A stretch of DNA of 64,000 nt from Dendrocalamus latiflorus (Eukaryota; Streptophyta; Magnoliopsida; Poales; Poaceae): contig CM029627.1 in assembly GCA_017311315.1 (NCBI GenBank), forward strand, positions 1,518,447 through 1,582,446. Direction: 5' to 3'. Position numbers and translations under genes: made by a program. Positions 21,823 to 34,162 of this stretch are shown here, piece after piece (the first letter of the stretch is position 1; the number at the start of each line of letters is the position of its first letter). The notes under the pieces were generated by a model. That model was not told the origin of the DNA and searched no databases. It saw only the letters and a list, made by a program, of their open reading frames with translations.

Positions 21823-22960
21823 TCTGTTCTCTTGTCCTCACGATTGAGGCGACGGCGACGCTGCGTTGTTGCGTGCAGCGTGCAACCACAAGCTAGGCTT
21901 ATATGCAGCTGATCGTTGTGTGTTTGGTGGCCGCTTTTTACGGGCTCGTGCATTCGTACGAATCCGTGGCGGCATTGCTTACTGATACCGTGATCTCCCG
22001 GCGGGGCGGTGCAAACCGGACCACAGAGGGAGACGGTGGATGTCTCGCAGTCACGCCCGTATTGGTTGCTTGCGGTGGTTACATGCCAGGTGGTGGCGCT
22101 GGCTTAACACCATTGATTTCGTCCTGAACTTTTGACTTTTAGTTTATTTTTTATTATTTTAAATTTTGTTTTTTACTTTTTAATTTTTTAGCTTTTTTGT
22201 CGATTTTTTTCTGTATTCATTTGTATTGTTTATGATGGGATAATATGTTTTTTTATTTTAAATTTAGCTACGCTAAATAAGTCATCATCAGCTACAGTGT
22301 TATTTCAATCAGTTACCGTATAATTTTAATCATAAATTAATTTATTTTAGCTCAATCAAACGGCATCTTAAGCGGTCCGGCCGGGCCGACAGATTAGATG
22401 GATCTGCCACAATGCCACCCCGCCGAGTTGACCGGGCGCAACCATGGAATGGATGATGCACGGTTGCCCTCCGTGGTTTTCGTGCATGGATCCATAAGAC
22501 GCTGGCTTCCGTCCGTGAAAGCTGAAACTTCGTTCTTGCTGCCCCGGCCCAGCTACAGCTTTTGCGTGCTCTCGTGCACCATTGTATTTCACCAACCCTT
22601 TCTAAATTGCGAAACTGGTTGATTGGTATTTTTGCCAAATCACGTCAAAAGTTCAAATGTATATCGTGATGTTGCATCTCGTGCTCACTAGTTTCTTCTT
22701 TTTCAAACTTTAAAAAGGCTTCTTAAACAATCTGATCCGTGCAAGCGTGTATTGGGGCGCATGTTGTAAAACAAGCAACACCAATTACTCGAAACAAATG
22801 TTCTTCTCTAAGCCCTCTCCTCACCACCACAAAAAAAAAAAGAGACAATCATTTAATTAAGGTTACGAGCATAAACATATGAAACAGTTGATAAAAAAAT
22901 ACTCCCTATCAAGCAATAGTTATGTTTACTTTCACTCTCTTGCAAGTTTCAACAAACTAA
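21823..22960. other. intergenic, transposon relics
   Basis: No gene is supported. A T-rich stretch at about 22120-22340 resembles the interior of the elements at 33480-33740 and 50371-50629, with motifs such as ATTTGTATTGT, ATGGGATAATAT and GCTACGCTAAATAAGTC. The GC-richer part around 22380-22620 has no recognisable protein. Confidence 0.5.
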
Positions 22961-23566
22961 GGCCCTGTTTGGCACAGCTTCACCAACAGCTTCATGAGCT
23001 GTTGTGAGCTGATTTTTGCCAAACACCCTTTTTGCAAACAGTTTCATGGATGAAGCTCCTTAAATCATGCTCTCACAAGGGAACGGGGTGGGGTGAAGCT
23101 GAAAATAGTAGCTTTTCACAGCTCTCTCCCTCAGGCTCGCAGTTCTAGGAACCCACTGCCCTTGTAGTTGACAGAAATTACAACACGTTGCCACTGGGTC
23201 CCCACGCCTGTTTCCTCTCCTCCCGTTTGCACTTCTCTACCGTTCGCACTTCTCTAATGATTTTAATTTTTTATTTTAATTTTTTAATTCATGCTCATTC
23301 AAATATATTATTTTTTAATTCATATGACCATATACAAACATACAACTCCAAATGTTAGAACAAGTCAGGTAGACAGGGGCATCTTGGACAATTGCCCTCT
23401 TTCAGCCATGCATGAAGCTGTTGGTGAAGCTGTTTTGCCAAACAGTTTTAGCTGTTTTGCCAAACAGTTTTCCAAAACAGTTTTAGCTTCACCGGTGAAG
23501 CTGCTCGTGAAGCTGAAACCAAAAAAACAGCTTCACTAGTGAAGCTGAGCTGTGCCAAACGGGGCC
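22961..23566. mobile_element. Tourist/PIF-type MITE, TSD TAA
   Basis: A 606-bp element with ends GGCCCTGTTTGGCACAGCTT and AGCTGTGCCAAACGGGGCC. It is flanked by TAA at 22958-22960 and 23567-23569, and its interior is filled with inverted CTTCACCGGTGAAGCTG-like motifs. It is related to, but longer than, the element at 15308. Confidence 0.87.
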
Positions 23567-23569
23567 TAA

Positions 23570-25404
23570 AACACGCACACTGCACAACAAGAAGGTTTCT
23601 TACCTTCTTTCCAACAAGCATTAACACCTTTCTACCCCCTTCGAATTTTGAATGAAACTTAATTGAAAAATAGTGTTCACGAGATGTACAAATGAAGAAC
23701 CATGTGAGAAGGTCCAAGATAATACTGTGATGAACCATTGTAAGTTCTATAGAATGATTAAATGTTTTTGCAAAGTTCGCAGTTTGTCTGAGCTGTTTCC
23801 TGGAAGTGTTAGGAAAATCGGTAGTACCGCAGGAGTGGGTGCAGTCATACCGTAGAGCGATAGTACTGATGTTGTGAGTGCGGTCATACTGCAAGAATGG
23901 TAGTTACGGTCTGAATTGCGGCATGTTTTTTCGAGAGAGGTTTAGTGCAGGGTGCGGTAGTGCCTGCTTGAGAGGAGCGGTAGAACCGTTTTGGCAAAAA
24001 AAAGGATTTTGGAAAATTGAGTCATGGATTGAGTTGCGGTGACCTAGGTCTTTGCATTAAGATTGAATGATGCATGTTTTGTCTAATATAGGTCAAGTTG
24101 TGAAGAACTTGTGCCCAGAAACGCTAACTTTGTCTTTAGATGTGTAGGGTTGCTTAGAGTCAATCGTGGTCATTGGCGAGAATCGGGGCTAAACTCTTGG
24201 AGAACTTGGGCCTCGTAACAATTAAGAATGCTGGGTGATATGGTGAGTTTAAGTATGGCACAAGAAAGGCGAGAAATGTGGAAGGCAAGTTCGAACGGCG
24301 GGATGGCAATATATAGCTTAGACAGGCCAAGTAAGCCGTGGTTCGATGGAGCCGGGACAGAAGAGATTTAGCGGCACGTGGCAAGCCAGTGTCATTAAGT
24401 GGCAATGCATCAATCTTTGATCATCTTTATGTCTATCTCTCTATTTGATTGATTTACTGTTGTTTTGGTCGGTTTTCCTCTCTTCTCAACCTTTTCTTGA
24501 TCAGAGGGTTTTTAGAGAGATTTTCTTATTGTTCTTGCTTGCTGTGATATGTAAGAACATATTCAAAACCATCTTGGCTATTCTGTACTCACAAGTAAGT
24601 TTTGATCATTGATTTTGGTTTTATATCCCTTTAATGTGTGCTTACTCAAATCGCAAAAAGATCTCAGTTCTGATATGGGTTTTGCAATCCATGAATGGAA
24701 TAGGCTTCTAAAACCTTAATATGCGTATAAAGTTTCACAGCTTTTGAATCATTCAATCAGAAGTTACGTGGATTGTGATTTCGCGGTCGTGCTGAAAACC
24801 CTGTTTTTGCTGCAGCAATGGTAGTACCACAAGTTCTGCAGCGGTAGTATTGCAGCTAGTGGCTTTCGATCATGTTGGTTGTTGACCACATTGGTCATAT
24901 TTCGAATTGTTTCAACCACTCGGGTTTTCGACTACACGTTGGTTTTTTGACCGCTCACTGGTCATCGACTTAGTTTTCGACTACTCATTGGTCATCGACC
25001 ATGTTGGTTTTTGACTACTCATTGATCATCGACCATGTTGGTTTTCGACCACTCATTGGTCTTCGATCACGTTGGTTTTTCGACCACTCACTGGTCATCA
25101 ACCACGTTGGTTTTCGATCGCTCACTGTTCGTTGACCACTTGAGTCGTATTCCGACCATATTGGCTTTTGACCGGCTGCGGTAGTACTGTAAGTACAATA
25201 ACATTAGTACCGCACCTACTGATTCTTCATAGTGGTTTAGTTCCTTGATTCTTTGGGTTTTGAGTATAGTTTCTATCATAATCTTCATAACTTTGTAGCT
25301 ATCGGAGTAAATAATGAGTAAATAATTTGAGAAAAAAATTCAAGGTATCATTCACCTTTCTCTGTTACCTGTTTGGTCCTACAACAAATATGCAGCATTC
25401 TTTC
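23570..25404. other. intergenic, LTR-like relic
   Basis: No gene is supported. The stretch has repeated GCGGTAGTACCGC-type motifs (about 23810-24000 and 24820-25210), also seen at 44980-45250, which suggests a shared LTR family. A minisatellite lies at 24880-25170. Confidence 0.5.
24880..25170. repeat. degenerate minisatellite, GACCATGTTGGTTTT units
   Basis: Multiple imperfect units combine a CATGTTGG or CACGTTGG core with TTTTCGACCACTCATTGGTC. The spacing is irregular at about 35-45 bp. Confidence 0.7.
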
Positions 25405-25413
25405 CATAAAAAA

Positions 25414-25690
25414 GAGTAAAGTCCATTACCGGTCCTTAAACTTTTTATGCTGTGTCATCCCGGTCCATAGACTTTTAAAGTGTGTCATCCCGGTCCTTAA
25501 ACTTTCAAAGTGTGGCAATATCCTATGTAGTTGTAGCAGTGAACTTTTTATGCTGTGTCATCCCGGTCCATAGACTTTCAAAAGAAATTGCCACACTTTG
25601 AAAGTTTAAGGACCGGGATGACACACTTTGAAAGTCTATGGACCGGGATGACACAGCATAAAAAGTTTGGACCGGTAATGGACTTTACTC
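25414..25690. mobile_element. hairpin MITE, 9-bp TSD (Mutator-like)
   Basis: A 277-bp element that is almost entirely an inverted repeat: GAGTAAAGTCCATTACCGGT at the left and its reverse complement at the right, with CGGTCCTTAAACTTT and GGTCCATAGACTTT inside both arms. It is flanked by CATAAAAAA at 25405-25413 and 25691-25699. A 9-bp duplication fits Mutator-type insertion. It lies 190 bp upstream of the GT47 start codon, and a transcript of it would form a long hairpin. Confidence 0.88.
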
Positions 25691-25880
25691 CATAAAAAAA
25701 CACAACGTTCTCACAGTGGTCTCTTGCCGCTTCCTAAAAATTGATCAAGTAAATCAGAAGTAACCTCAATTTCCAAGAGATACAACTGCGCAGTTTTTGT
25801 TTTATATGAAATTCAGGTGAAAATTTTGAATTCAGGTGTTAAGGCAACAAATTCACGCGACCCTCGAGGCATCATCCCCC

Positions 25881-28861
25881 ATGCCTCCCATCTCAGGCAA
25901 GATCTGGAAGGCGGCCATGAAGCAGCTCGCCCTCCTGACGGTCCCCGTCCTCCTCCTCTCCCTCTCCTTCCTCCTCCTCCTCCTCAGACCCTCCTCCCCG
26001 CCCCTCCTCTCGCCGCAGACCCCCAACCCCGACCGCCGCCTCAGGGTCTACGTCGCCGACCTCCCACGCGCGCTCAACTACGGCCTCCTCGACCTCTACT
26101 GGTCCCTCCCCGCCGCCGACTCCCGCATCCCAGCCTCCTCCGATCCTGACCACCCGGCGCCGCGCACCCACCCGCCCTACCCCGACAACCCCCTCATCAA
26201 GCAGTACAGCGCCGAGTACTGGCTCCTCGCCTCCCTCCGGCCGGACTCCGCACCCGCCAGCTCTGCCGTGAGGGTCGTCGCGGACTGGAGAGAGGCGGAT
26301 GTCGTGTTCGTGCCGTTCTTCGCGACGCTGTCCGCCGAGATGGAGCTCGGGTGGGGTGCCAAGGGCGCGTTCCGCAGGAAGGAGGGGAACGACGACTACC
26401 GCCGCCAGCGGGAGGTCATCGACCGCGTCACCGCGCACCCCGCCTGGCGGCGGTCCGGCGGCCGCGACCACATCTTCGTCCTGACAGGTAATTCGGTTGG
26501 GGAATTGCCGATTTCCCGTGAGTGAGTTTGAGTCGATCGAAGTGCTATTAATGACAAGGGCCATTGTTTAGATTAGTCTTCGATTGCTGCCAATTAGTGT
26601 ATATTTAACCAGTCTAGTTACTTAGGTTGTGTTGTTCTTGTCGTCGTTGTTTATTGTATTCAACACCAATTCTCAACAAGATGGGTTGTCAGATAGTTTT
26701 TCATATTTGATCCAAACCTAACAAAGCCCTTGAGTAATCAGGTAAAGGTGCACTTAAATTTTCACGATTTGGCCCGGCTGACCTAGTGCTGAAGCAGATA
26801 ATTCTGCAGCTACACTTTCTCACAATGATATTTAGAAGTGTTAGCTAATCGACTCTGCAACTGTGAGCTGATGAAGGATTCAAATTATCATTGTCTGGAT
26901 GTGGTTTGATTTCTCAGCATGAAAATTTTTATAGCTACTTAGTGTGTTTAGGAAACTATGTGTGTTGACACCTAGATGCCATCATGGCAGAATCCTTACA
27001 ATGCAGTATCCCACAAATTAGAAATTAGTTCGCGTACTTTGAATTGAGGTCAAGATAGCTGGTTTGGTTTATTTGATGTCCTTAATGGCTGTCTCAGCTA
27101 AGGAAGTGGCTTACCTTGAAATGTCATAACTTAATAAACTTATTGTGGATCATGCAAATGTGTTACATATGTCGTCAGGGGTGCTAATCAAACTATTAGC
27201 ATGCTTCAGTGTTCCAGAGCAAATCCTGCATCTCTATGCAAGGGACGCAGCAACCTATGATGTATTGATTATGTCTTGGTGAGGATTGATCTGCGTAGAT
27301 GCTTATTGTTCTTTGGGATGCTCAGGTCATGTTAAATACTGAGGCATTCTTTGACAGACCCTGTGGCAATGTGGCACATCCGGGCGGAGATTGCTCCGGC
27401 AATTCTTTTGGTGGTTGATTTTGGCGGGTGGTACAAACTCGATTCAAAATCTGCAAGCAGCAGCTCTTCTTATATGATACAGCACACTCAAGTGTCATTG
27501 CTTAAAGATGTCATTGTACCTTACACACATTTGCTGCCTACACTGCACTTGTCAGAGAATATGGATCGCCCCACTCTTCTGTACTTCAAGGGAGCCAAGC
27601 ACAGGCATCGGGTTTGTACTATTTATCATATTATCTAGCACTTAGTATGCACAGTCTATTTCTAAAGGTTTATCTGCAATCTGGATTCCATATTATACCG
27701 AACTATTCACTTGCATTTCATCATCAATTTCATAAAAATGTGAAAACCTGCACATGCAGGATTTGCAATTTACTTCTTGAGACAAATATAGTTTGCATTG
27801 TTTTTATTGTTTAACTTCTTTGTAATATCTGAAACTAGGCCCTTGGAAATGAAAATAATACACCTATGGTTTATTCTACTTCTAAATTTTCTTCTAGATC
27901 TTTGTTATATCCAAACTCTGAAGCTAGCCATTTTAAAGATGAATCTCTGATTCAAACTTTTTTACATATTCAACCCAAAAAGTATTATCAATTGAAACAT
28001 TGTGCTTTCAACAGGACTTCATCTCAATTATCTTTATGCAGTGTACATTAGTAGAACTCTAGGGCATAGTTTTTTATGACTTTATTGCTTTTCTAAAGAT
28101 ATTCGTTTTAAGGGGTCAGAATTAACTAATGGTCAATAGTGACAAAACAGAATGCATGATTGAGCAGTAAGACTAAATTGTCATTATGATTTTGATATGT
28201 GAATGAACTGACTAACTTCAGCATACCAAATGGGGGACTTAATACTTATACTGCTTCAGTACCAAATAAAATCATTTATCTGACTATTCCTTTCGATATT
28301 TTCTTTCAGGGTGGTCTGGTGCGAGAAAAACTATGGGACTTGTTGGTTAATGAGCCTGATGTTGTCATGGAAGAAGGTTTTCCTAATGCTGCAGGGCGTG
28401 AGCAATCAATAAAAGGGATGCGAACATCGGAGTTTTGCTTGCACCCAGCTGGTGACACCCCAACTTCATGTCGCCTCTTTGATGCTGTTGCCAGTCTTTG
28501 CATACCAGTCATTATTAGCGATGACATTGAGCTTCCTTTCGAAGGGATGATAGACTACACAGAATTCTCCATTTTTGTGTCAGTCAAGGACGCTATGAGA
28601 CCAAAATGGCTAACAAACTACTTAAGAAATATCCCCAAGCAGCAGAATGATGAGTTCCGAAGAAACCTGGCTCGTGTCCAGCATATCTTTGAGTATGAAA
28701 ACAGTTACCCTAGTGGCAGGGGCTCTGCCCCTCAAGATGGTGCTGTAAACCACGTATGGAGGAAGATTCATCAGAAGTTGCCGATGATTCAAGAAGCGGT
28801 CATCCGGGAGAAGCGGAAGCCTGACGGCGTAACAATCCCACTTCGGTGCCATTGTACATGA
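25881..28861 (+). CDS. GT47 exostosin-family glycosyltransferase (ARAD-like)
   Basis: Three exons (25881-26487, 27358-27611, 28310-28861) join in frame to 470 residues, with GT..AG introns. A short cytosolic N-terminus is followed by one hydrophobic segment at about 16-36, the layout of a Golgi type II membrane protein. The exostosin domain starts at RRLRVYVADLPRALNYGLLD and shows ADVVFVPFFATLSAEMEL, VDFGGWYKLD and the conserved SEFCLHPAGDTPTSCRLFDA followed by CIPVIISDDIELPF. The closest group I recall is the ARAD1-type putative arabinosyltransferases, which act in pectic arabinan or wall-glycoprotein synthesis; the sugar and acceptor cannot be read from sequence. The ATG at 25881 is the first in frame. 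A hairpin MITE sits just upstream, and the phytol kinase gene converges from about 500 bp downstream. Confidence 0.93.
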
Positions 28862-29361
28862 CTACTACTCTTAGTCGTCAATCCCCCATGGAAAGACTTA
28901 GCTCTCTGCAAATTAATTCATTTTTTTGTTGGTAATTGCAAATATGAGCATGTAACAATACGCCTGTGTTTTTTGTCAACCTTTTTTATATATAATCTTC
29001 AGGAGTTCTTTTCCAGATTGTTCCATACGTAGTTGGAGAGGTTTGTTTGTCCACTGCAATGAGAATCGATAGAGGAAATTGTTCATTTGATAGAAAATTT
29101 GTCATGTTATGCAAAAGAGAGAAGGTTGAATACGGATTGTTGCATGTCGTAGTAAATAGTAAATGCCGACAAATTCTCCGAACAGAGCGCAGAGCTATCC
29201 CACGGCATTGAGATTGAATGAAATGTCTGCAAATTTCTTGGCTGTGACCAAACAGATCACTGGCTTCCTAACGTTTATTTTACACTTAAAAAAGGAAATG
29301 AGGATGAGAATACTTGTGGATTCCATTGCAGGAGGAACCCAAAACAGATAACTTTATACGG

Positions 29362-30997
29362 TCAAGGTGCACTGGAGCCAAAAAACAGAAACGCTACCAA
29401 CATGGTGGCCACGGGTACAGAGATATTGTCGTCTACAACATCAGTGACAGGAATACACTCCACTACAGTAGCTGCCAGTGCAACAAGAACCAGTTTACCA
29501 AGTGCCAGCTCCCAGCTGACCTGAATGTAACCAAGGCATGAGAAGTAGAATAGCATCCTGCAATGGAACGGATCCATACGTTAACACTGCATGAAAATCT
29601 GTAAGGCAATGTTAGAACCAACGAGGCATGTCGAGGCGAAAACCTACACAGCGGATACCAGGAAACCAGAAACGAACATCGCGATGCTCCCGATCCAGCT
29701 CTTCTTCTTATTGAACGGCAGCTTCAGTGAGCCGTACCTTCTCCCAACAATATCAGCAAAGCCTGAAAAGATAAGATCCAAGCAGGTGCAGATACTTAGC
29801 AGAAGCAATCAAGTCATCAAGTGTAATGGGGTTGTTACAAAACCTGTAACACTGTGCTTAGTGCTCCATCTTACCATCACCGCCACTCATCATCGACAAG
29901 GAAACGATCCCGATTGGAGACTCGCGCCAGAAGACTAAAACAATGAGCAGTAGCACCATGACATAATAGAGAGGACCTCTCAGCAATTCCCTGTAAGCAA
30001 CCAAAGATCATGTCAAAGAGTACCATATTAAAAGAAACAACGAAGTACGGAAACTAAGGATCATTGCTGGAACAATAGGATTACTCTGGTTTTCCTTCAC
30101 GGGTCACCGATTTTACTAGAGCTTCGTCAGTGTAAAGGCGCAGTCCGTAGGTCAGAAGCCTTATGCAGTTCAAGAATGGAGTTACTGCTGCGAAGAACCG
30201 TGCTTCAGTCGAATCACTGCAAATAGAGCATGTGTTGCTTAAGATCTCTAGTCTAATTTGGTTGTGGTAAACATTTTGAGTCTGGAAGCAGAGGCAAGGA
30301 AGACCTGAACAGTGGCCAGGAAGACATGAACAGAACCCCGGATAGTACATGCACAATCTTTCTGCTCAAACTCTGCCTTCAATGATGACAAGGATCAGGA
30401 GTTGACAAAGAAATATTCGCGTTTTTATCATTCAAATAAACTTTAATCCCTTTATCACGTGTCCTAAAACCACTGGTTTATTTTCAGCAGTAGCCAGTTT
30501 ACCAGTTCACTGTAGGTACCGAGCTGGACCTATTAGGGTCTTCCTAGTAACCGAAAATCAAGTTCAAGATACACACCACATCCCCATTCAATTGCACTTA
30601 CAGCCACATTTCCTGTCCGGAGAACAAGAAACAGAGCTAAAGATTTGGTTTTTCGACAAGCATGGCGATAGATTGAAGCGAAGCACGAGACCTGTTCGAT
30701 GAGCTGCCGCTTGGTGAGCTCGTCGAAGGCGCGCACGAGGGAGTAGGCGCCGGCGGTGACGAATAGCGTGGCCGCTCCATCCTGCAGCACCGCGGGTGGA
30801 GCCGAGGCCGCAAGCGCCGCCACCGCCGGGGCGCCGACGCCGAGGACAAGCCGCCGCCGCATGGAGCTCGCCGGAGATGACGCGAGCCCGGAGCTGGGGG
30901 TAGCGGGGGGAGGAGAGCGTGAGCGCGAGAGCAGCAGGGAGGTGGGGGGCGAGGAGGGGAAGGCGAGGGCGTTGCCGGGCCACGCCGCCGTGGCCAT
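29362..30997 (-). CDS. phytol/farnesol kinase, chloroplast
   Basis: Six exons (30997-30692, 30372-30305, 30216-30085, 29990-29875, 29762-29648, 29557-29362) give a clean 310-residue frame. The first roughly 50 residues are rich in Ser, Pro, Ala and Arg, as in a plastid transit peptide. Family landmarks are LSRKIVHVLSGVLFMSSWPL near 104-123, STEARFFAAV, GKPEELLRGPLYYV, the SGGDGFADIVGRRYG motif with a following lysine cluster (KKKSW), and VTDVVDDNISVPVATML. Several hydrophobic segments indicate a polytopic membrane protein. The family phosphorylates phytol released from chlorophyll (VTE5-like), or farnesol, feeding tocopherol and isoprenoid salvage; which substrate is preferred is not clear from sequence. 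Exon 2 is only 68 bp but is needed to hold the frame. The gene is convergent with the GT47 gene. Confidence 0.93.
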
Positions 30998-30999
30998 GT

Positions 31000-32480
31000 G
31001 ATCCTCCTGTACTGTACATTACTGGAGTGAGCAGATGCGGGCGGCAACTCGCTAGCAACTTTGTCGGGGCGCGCGGGGTTCTTGTTACGATGGGACACTT
31101 TTGGATCACGCTTGAGCCAATAGCTATTTTCTTTTTCACTGTGATTGATTGTTTATATCTACTGTTGATATTTTTTTAATGTGAGTGTTTATACGAAAAA
31201 ATTGAATACCGATAAACCGCTTTGAAAAGTCTATCCTGATAAGCCGCTTTGAAACGATAACGGATAAATCGTCCCATTTATTTGTTCGGAAGAAACCATA
31301 AATTACAAGCTATAAATCATAAATTGAAAATAATTGTGCCTATATGTGCCATTTCCGCTTATGAACTATGGCTCTCCCGAACAAACAAATTGAACGGTTT
31401 TTTTGTCTTTTTTGAAAACGGATTATGAGAACAATTTTTCTAAGTGGTTTATTAATATTCTATTTGTTCGCGCAAGCGCTCACGTTAAAGTTAAAATGCA
31501 TCAGTTACGGTCATAAAACATCAGCTGCAATTGAAATGAATCCATCCACAGAGTATTGGTCTATAGGAGTACTGGTGTACAACAGTAGCACGGCTAGCTA
31601 ATACAGTGCTAATCCTAGCTCTTCCCCGGTGTACTCGGGCTTGTGGTCCCCACTATCATTTAAAACCTAGGGCCTGCTTGAGAGCTTCATAATTTTTCCA
31701 TTTGAAATTGAAGGGTGTGTTCTGTTCGGTCGTGGCGTGTGGCTTTTAGCTTCTAAAAGAATATCCTGATAAACCGTTTTGAAAATCGATAGGCCGCTTC
31801 TAAAAGAATATCCCGATAAACCGTTTTGAAACAGCAACGAAGAAGCCGTCTCGTTTATTTGTTTGAAGGAAGACATAAGTCATAAGCTGAAAAGAATGGG
31901 ACTGATATCCACATGTAATTTGTTGGACACAAGAAATCTTGTCAGATTCCACTGTGTTAACCTACCCTTGTAATTGCCATTATATATAGTGTTTGGATAG
32001 ATAAGTAAACAGGAAACCAACGTGACAACCAAAACACACAACATTCAATATTATATCTGAGTTCCGAATCTTAACGTATATAGTGCACCTTCAAAAGTGA
32101 CAACTAGAACACACTAATTTAATAACATATTTGAGTTTTATCAGTCTCAATTGGTAGTCATAGGTTTTGCCATTGTTCAGAAAAATCAGAAAACAACATT
32201 CGAACTCTTGAAGTAATCTTCAATGAGATGAATCGATGTTCTTAGGTGTGGCTCATTAACAAGGTCAGGGCAATCGATGTTCTTAGGTGTAGCTCATTAA
32301 TCATGTTCAATTTCAACATCAATTGAAGCCCCCACCTGGTGAAATTGAAGCACAAGGTCAGGGCAAACTTCAATGCATTTTTTGTTAAGCTGAAGCATAA
32401 AGTCAAGATCTACAAAACAAAATCTTCTACTCAACTACATGTTTGCACCAACCGTGGCTTAATATCAACTACAAAACAAA
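31000..32480. other. intergenic, related MITE-like repeats
   Basis: No gene is supported. Two related segments (about 31170-31400 and 31690-31910) share ATATCCTGATAAACCG / ATCCTGATAAGCCG and TTTATTTGTT..GAAG motifs. The second has an internal duplication of CTAAAAGAATATCC..GATAAACCG. A short 48-bp-spaced repeat of AATCGATGTTCTTAGGTGT occurs near 32223 and 32271. Confidence 0.5.
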
Positions 32481-32495
32481 CTTTCAAGCATAAGG

Positions 32496-33457
32496 TCATC
32501 GCTCAAATGAAGCACCAACAGTGACTTGAGCTCTAAAAAAGGAACAGTTTGCAGATGTTCCAAAAAGACAATATAGTGGAGTTGAATTCTGTATCGTTTT
32601 ACTAGGGAGACAATTTATCAAGAAATATACTATTTGGAATGCATTGTCCCAAAAATGAACAAGCATGAAGGGATGAGCGAGTAAGGACCAGCCAACTTCT
32701 ACGATATGGTGATGTTCTCTCTCAATCGAGCTATTTTGTTGATGAGTGTGTGGACAAGAAACATGATGAGTGGTTCCAATTTGTTGGAAAAAGGAATTCA
32801 ACTTTTGGTATTCGCTTCTCCAGTAGGTTTGCATGTGTAGGATTTTTTTATTTAGAATGCACTTAGCATGAGTTTGAAATGGATGAATATACGATAGGCA
32901 TCAACTTTACTCTTGAGACAATACATCCAAGTGAATTTACTGAAATCATCGATGAAACCTACATAATATTTATAACCACCAAAGGAGGTGCACGCATGCC
33001 CCCAAATATCGGAGAAAACAAGTTTAAGAGGTGACGATGGCACCCTTTTTGACCGAGAAAAAGGAAGCTGGTGACTTTTGTCCTGTTGACAAGCATCACA
33101 AACAGAAGATTTGTTGACGCTGAAGAATCTGATCTACCACAGAGGATGAGGGATGTCCTAAACAACAATGCCATCGCTCGTGATTGTATTGGACTGGGGA
33201 GGCGAATACCAGAAGCTGAAATCCTTTTATGAGACCAAGCCACTGTGCGTCGCAAAGGACAGGAAGAACCTACGCCTTCCACAGCAGGTAGGTGTCGTAA
33301 CACTGCTTCATATTGATAGGATTACCAAATGATGGATGACCAGTGGATATCAAGCCGACGGCTTGAGTACCAAGCGATTCTGAGATTGACGATCCTAGAC
33401 TAGCAGGTGTATTTTATAGAGGTTATCATTGAATGGAAAGAGTAGGCTCTGATACCA
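32496..33457 (-). mobile_element. copia fragment: PBS and integrase region
   Basis: On the minus strand, GGCTCTGATACCA at 33445-33457 is the complement of the TGGTATCAGAGCC primer-binding site used with initiator tRNA-Met. About 140 bp later come degraded GAG-pre-integrase and integrase translations, including VFSDIWGHACTSFGGYKYYV, FIDDFSKFTWMY and SCPHTHQQNSSIEREHHHIV. Gag is missing between the PBS and this part, and several frames are broken. Only a relic of the LTR can remain beyond 33458. Confidence 0.82.
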
Positions 33458-33479
33458 TGTCAGATGGTGGTGATCAAAA

Positions 33480-33745
33480 GAGCTTCAGCTTCTGGCTTCC
33501 GGCTTATTTTTCACTATTCATAAATTTTGTCTTTTTCTAAACTTTTGGCTTTTTGTTAAGCTTTTTTGCCGGTTCTTTTTTCTCGTATTTGTTTGTATTA
33601 TACGTAATGGGCTAACATATTTTTATATATATATATTTTTAATTTTTTTAAATTTAATTATGCCAAATAAGCCTTTGTCAGCTACAGTATTTTTTCAGCC
33701 AGCTACAGTGCTTTTCAGCCATAAGCCACCAAAAAAAGCCCAAAT
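33480..33745. mobile_element. T-rich MITE relic in copia LTR
   Basis: A segment with CTTCAGCTTCTGGCTTCC at the left, TATAATGGGCTAACATAT-like and ATTATGCCAAATAAGC inside, and CAGCTACAGTGCTTTTCAGC near the right. It matches the interior of 50371-50629 and 22120-22340. GATCA occurs at both edges, but the boundaries are not firm. Confidence 0.6.
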
Positions 33746-33977
33746 GATCACCCCGAGAATGGTTTGCAATTAGCATACATTTGTCTTCTATTAATCATTT
33801 ATTTATATACAAGTAAATGAGCATGAAAACTATATAAGTACATGAGTGAGAACACTCTCACATGTAATTACTAAACACTGTCTTTAGTGTAAATATCAAT
33901 ATTAATGAAAATGCTAAACAACAGTGAAAATACAACAATCCTAGTTGTTTAACAGACATGTGTTTCGTAGACTGTTG

Positions 33978-34154
33978 CAGTGGCGGATCCAGGAAAAATT
34001 TTAGGAGGGACTGAACAAAAGCGATACAGCGACATGACTCCATGATGTCCCTCCTACACCATACATCCATAGCTAAAAATTTATGGGGGGTTCCAAGGGT
34101 TCGGTAGCGATAGGGGGCTCGACCCCCCCCGCCCCACCGCTGGATCCGCCCCTG
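33978..34154. mobile_element. 177-bp hAT-type MITE, TSD GACTGTTG
   Basis: The ends are CAGTGGCGGATCCAGG and CTGGATCCGCCCCTG, inverted with one difference, flanked by perfect 8-bp GACTGTTG at 33970-33977 and 34155-34162. The length, CA..TG ends and 8-bp duplication fit a non-autonomous hAT element. Confidence 0.9.
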
Positions 34155-34162
34155 GACTGTTG

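Noticed and set aside
25893..26564. 223-codon frame antisense to the GT47 first exon
   Set aside because: It is an antisense shadow of a GC-rich exon, with no recognisable domain.
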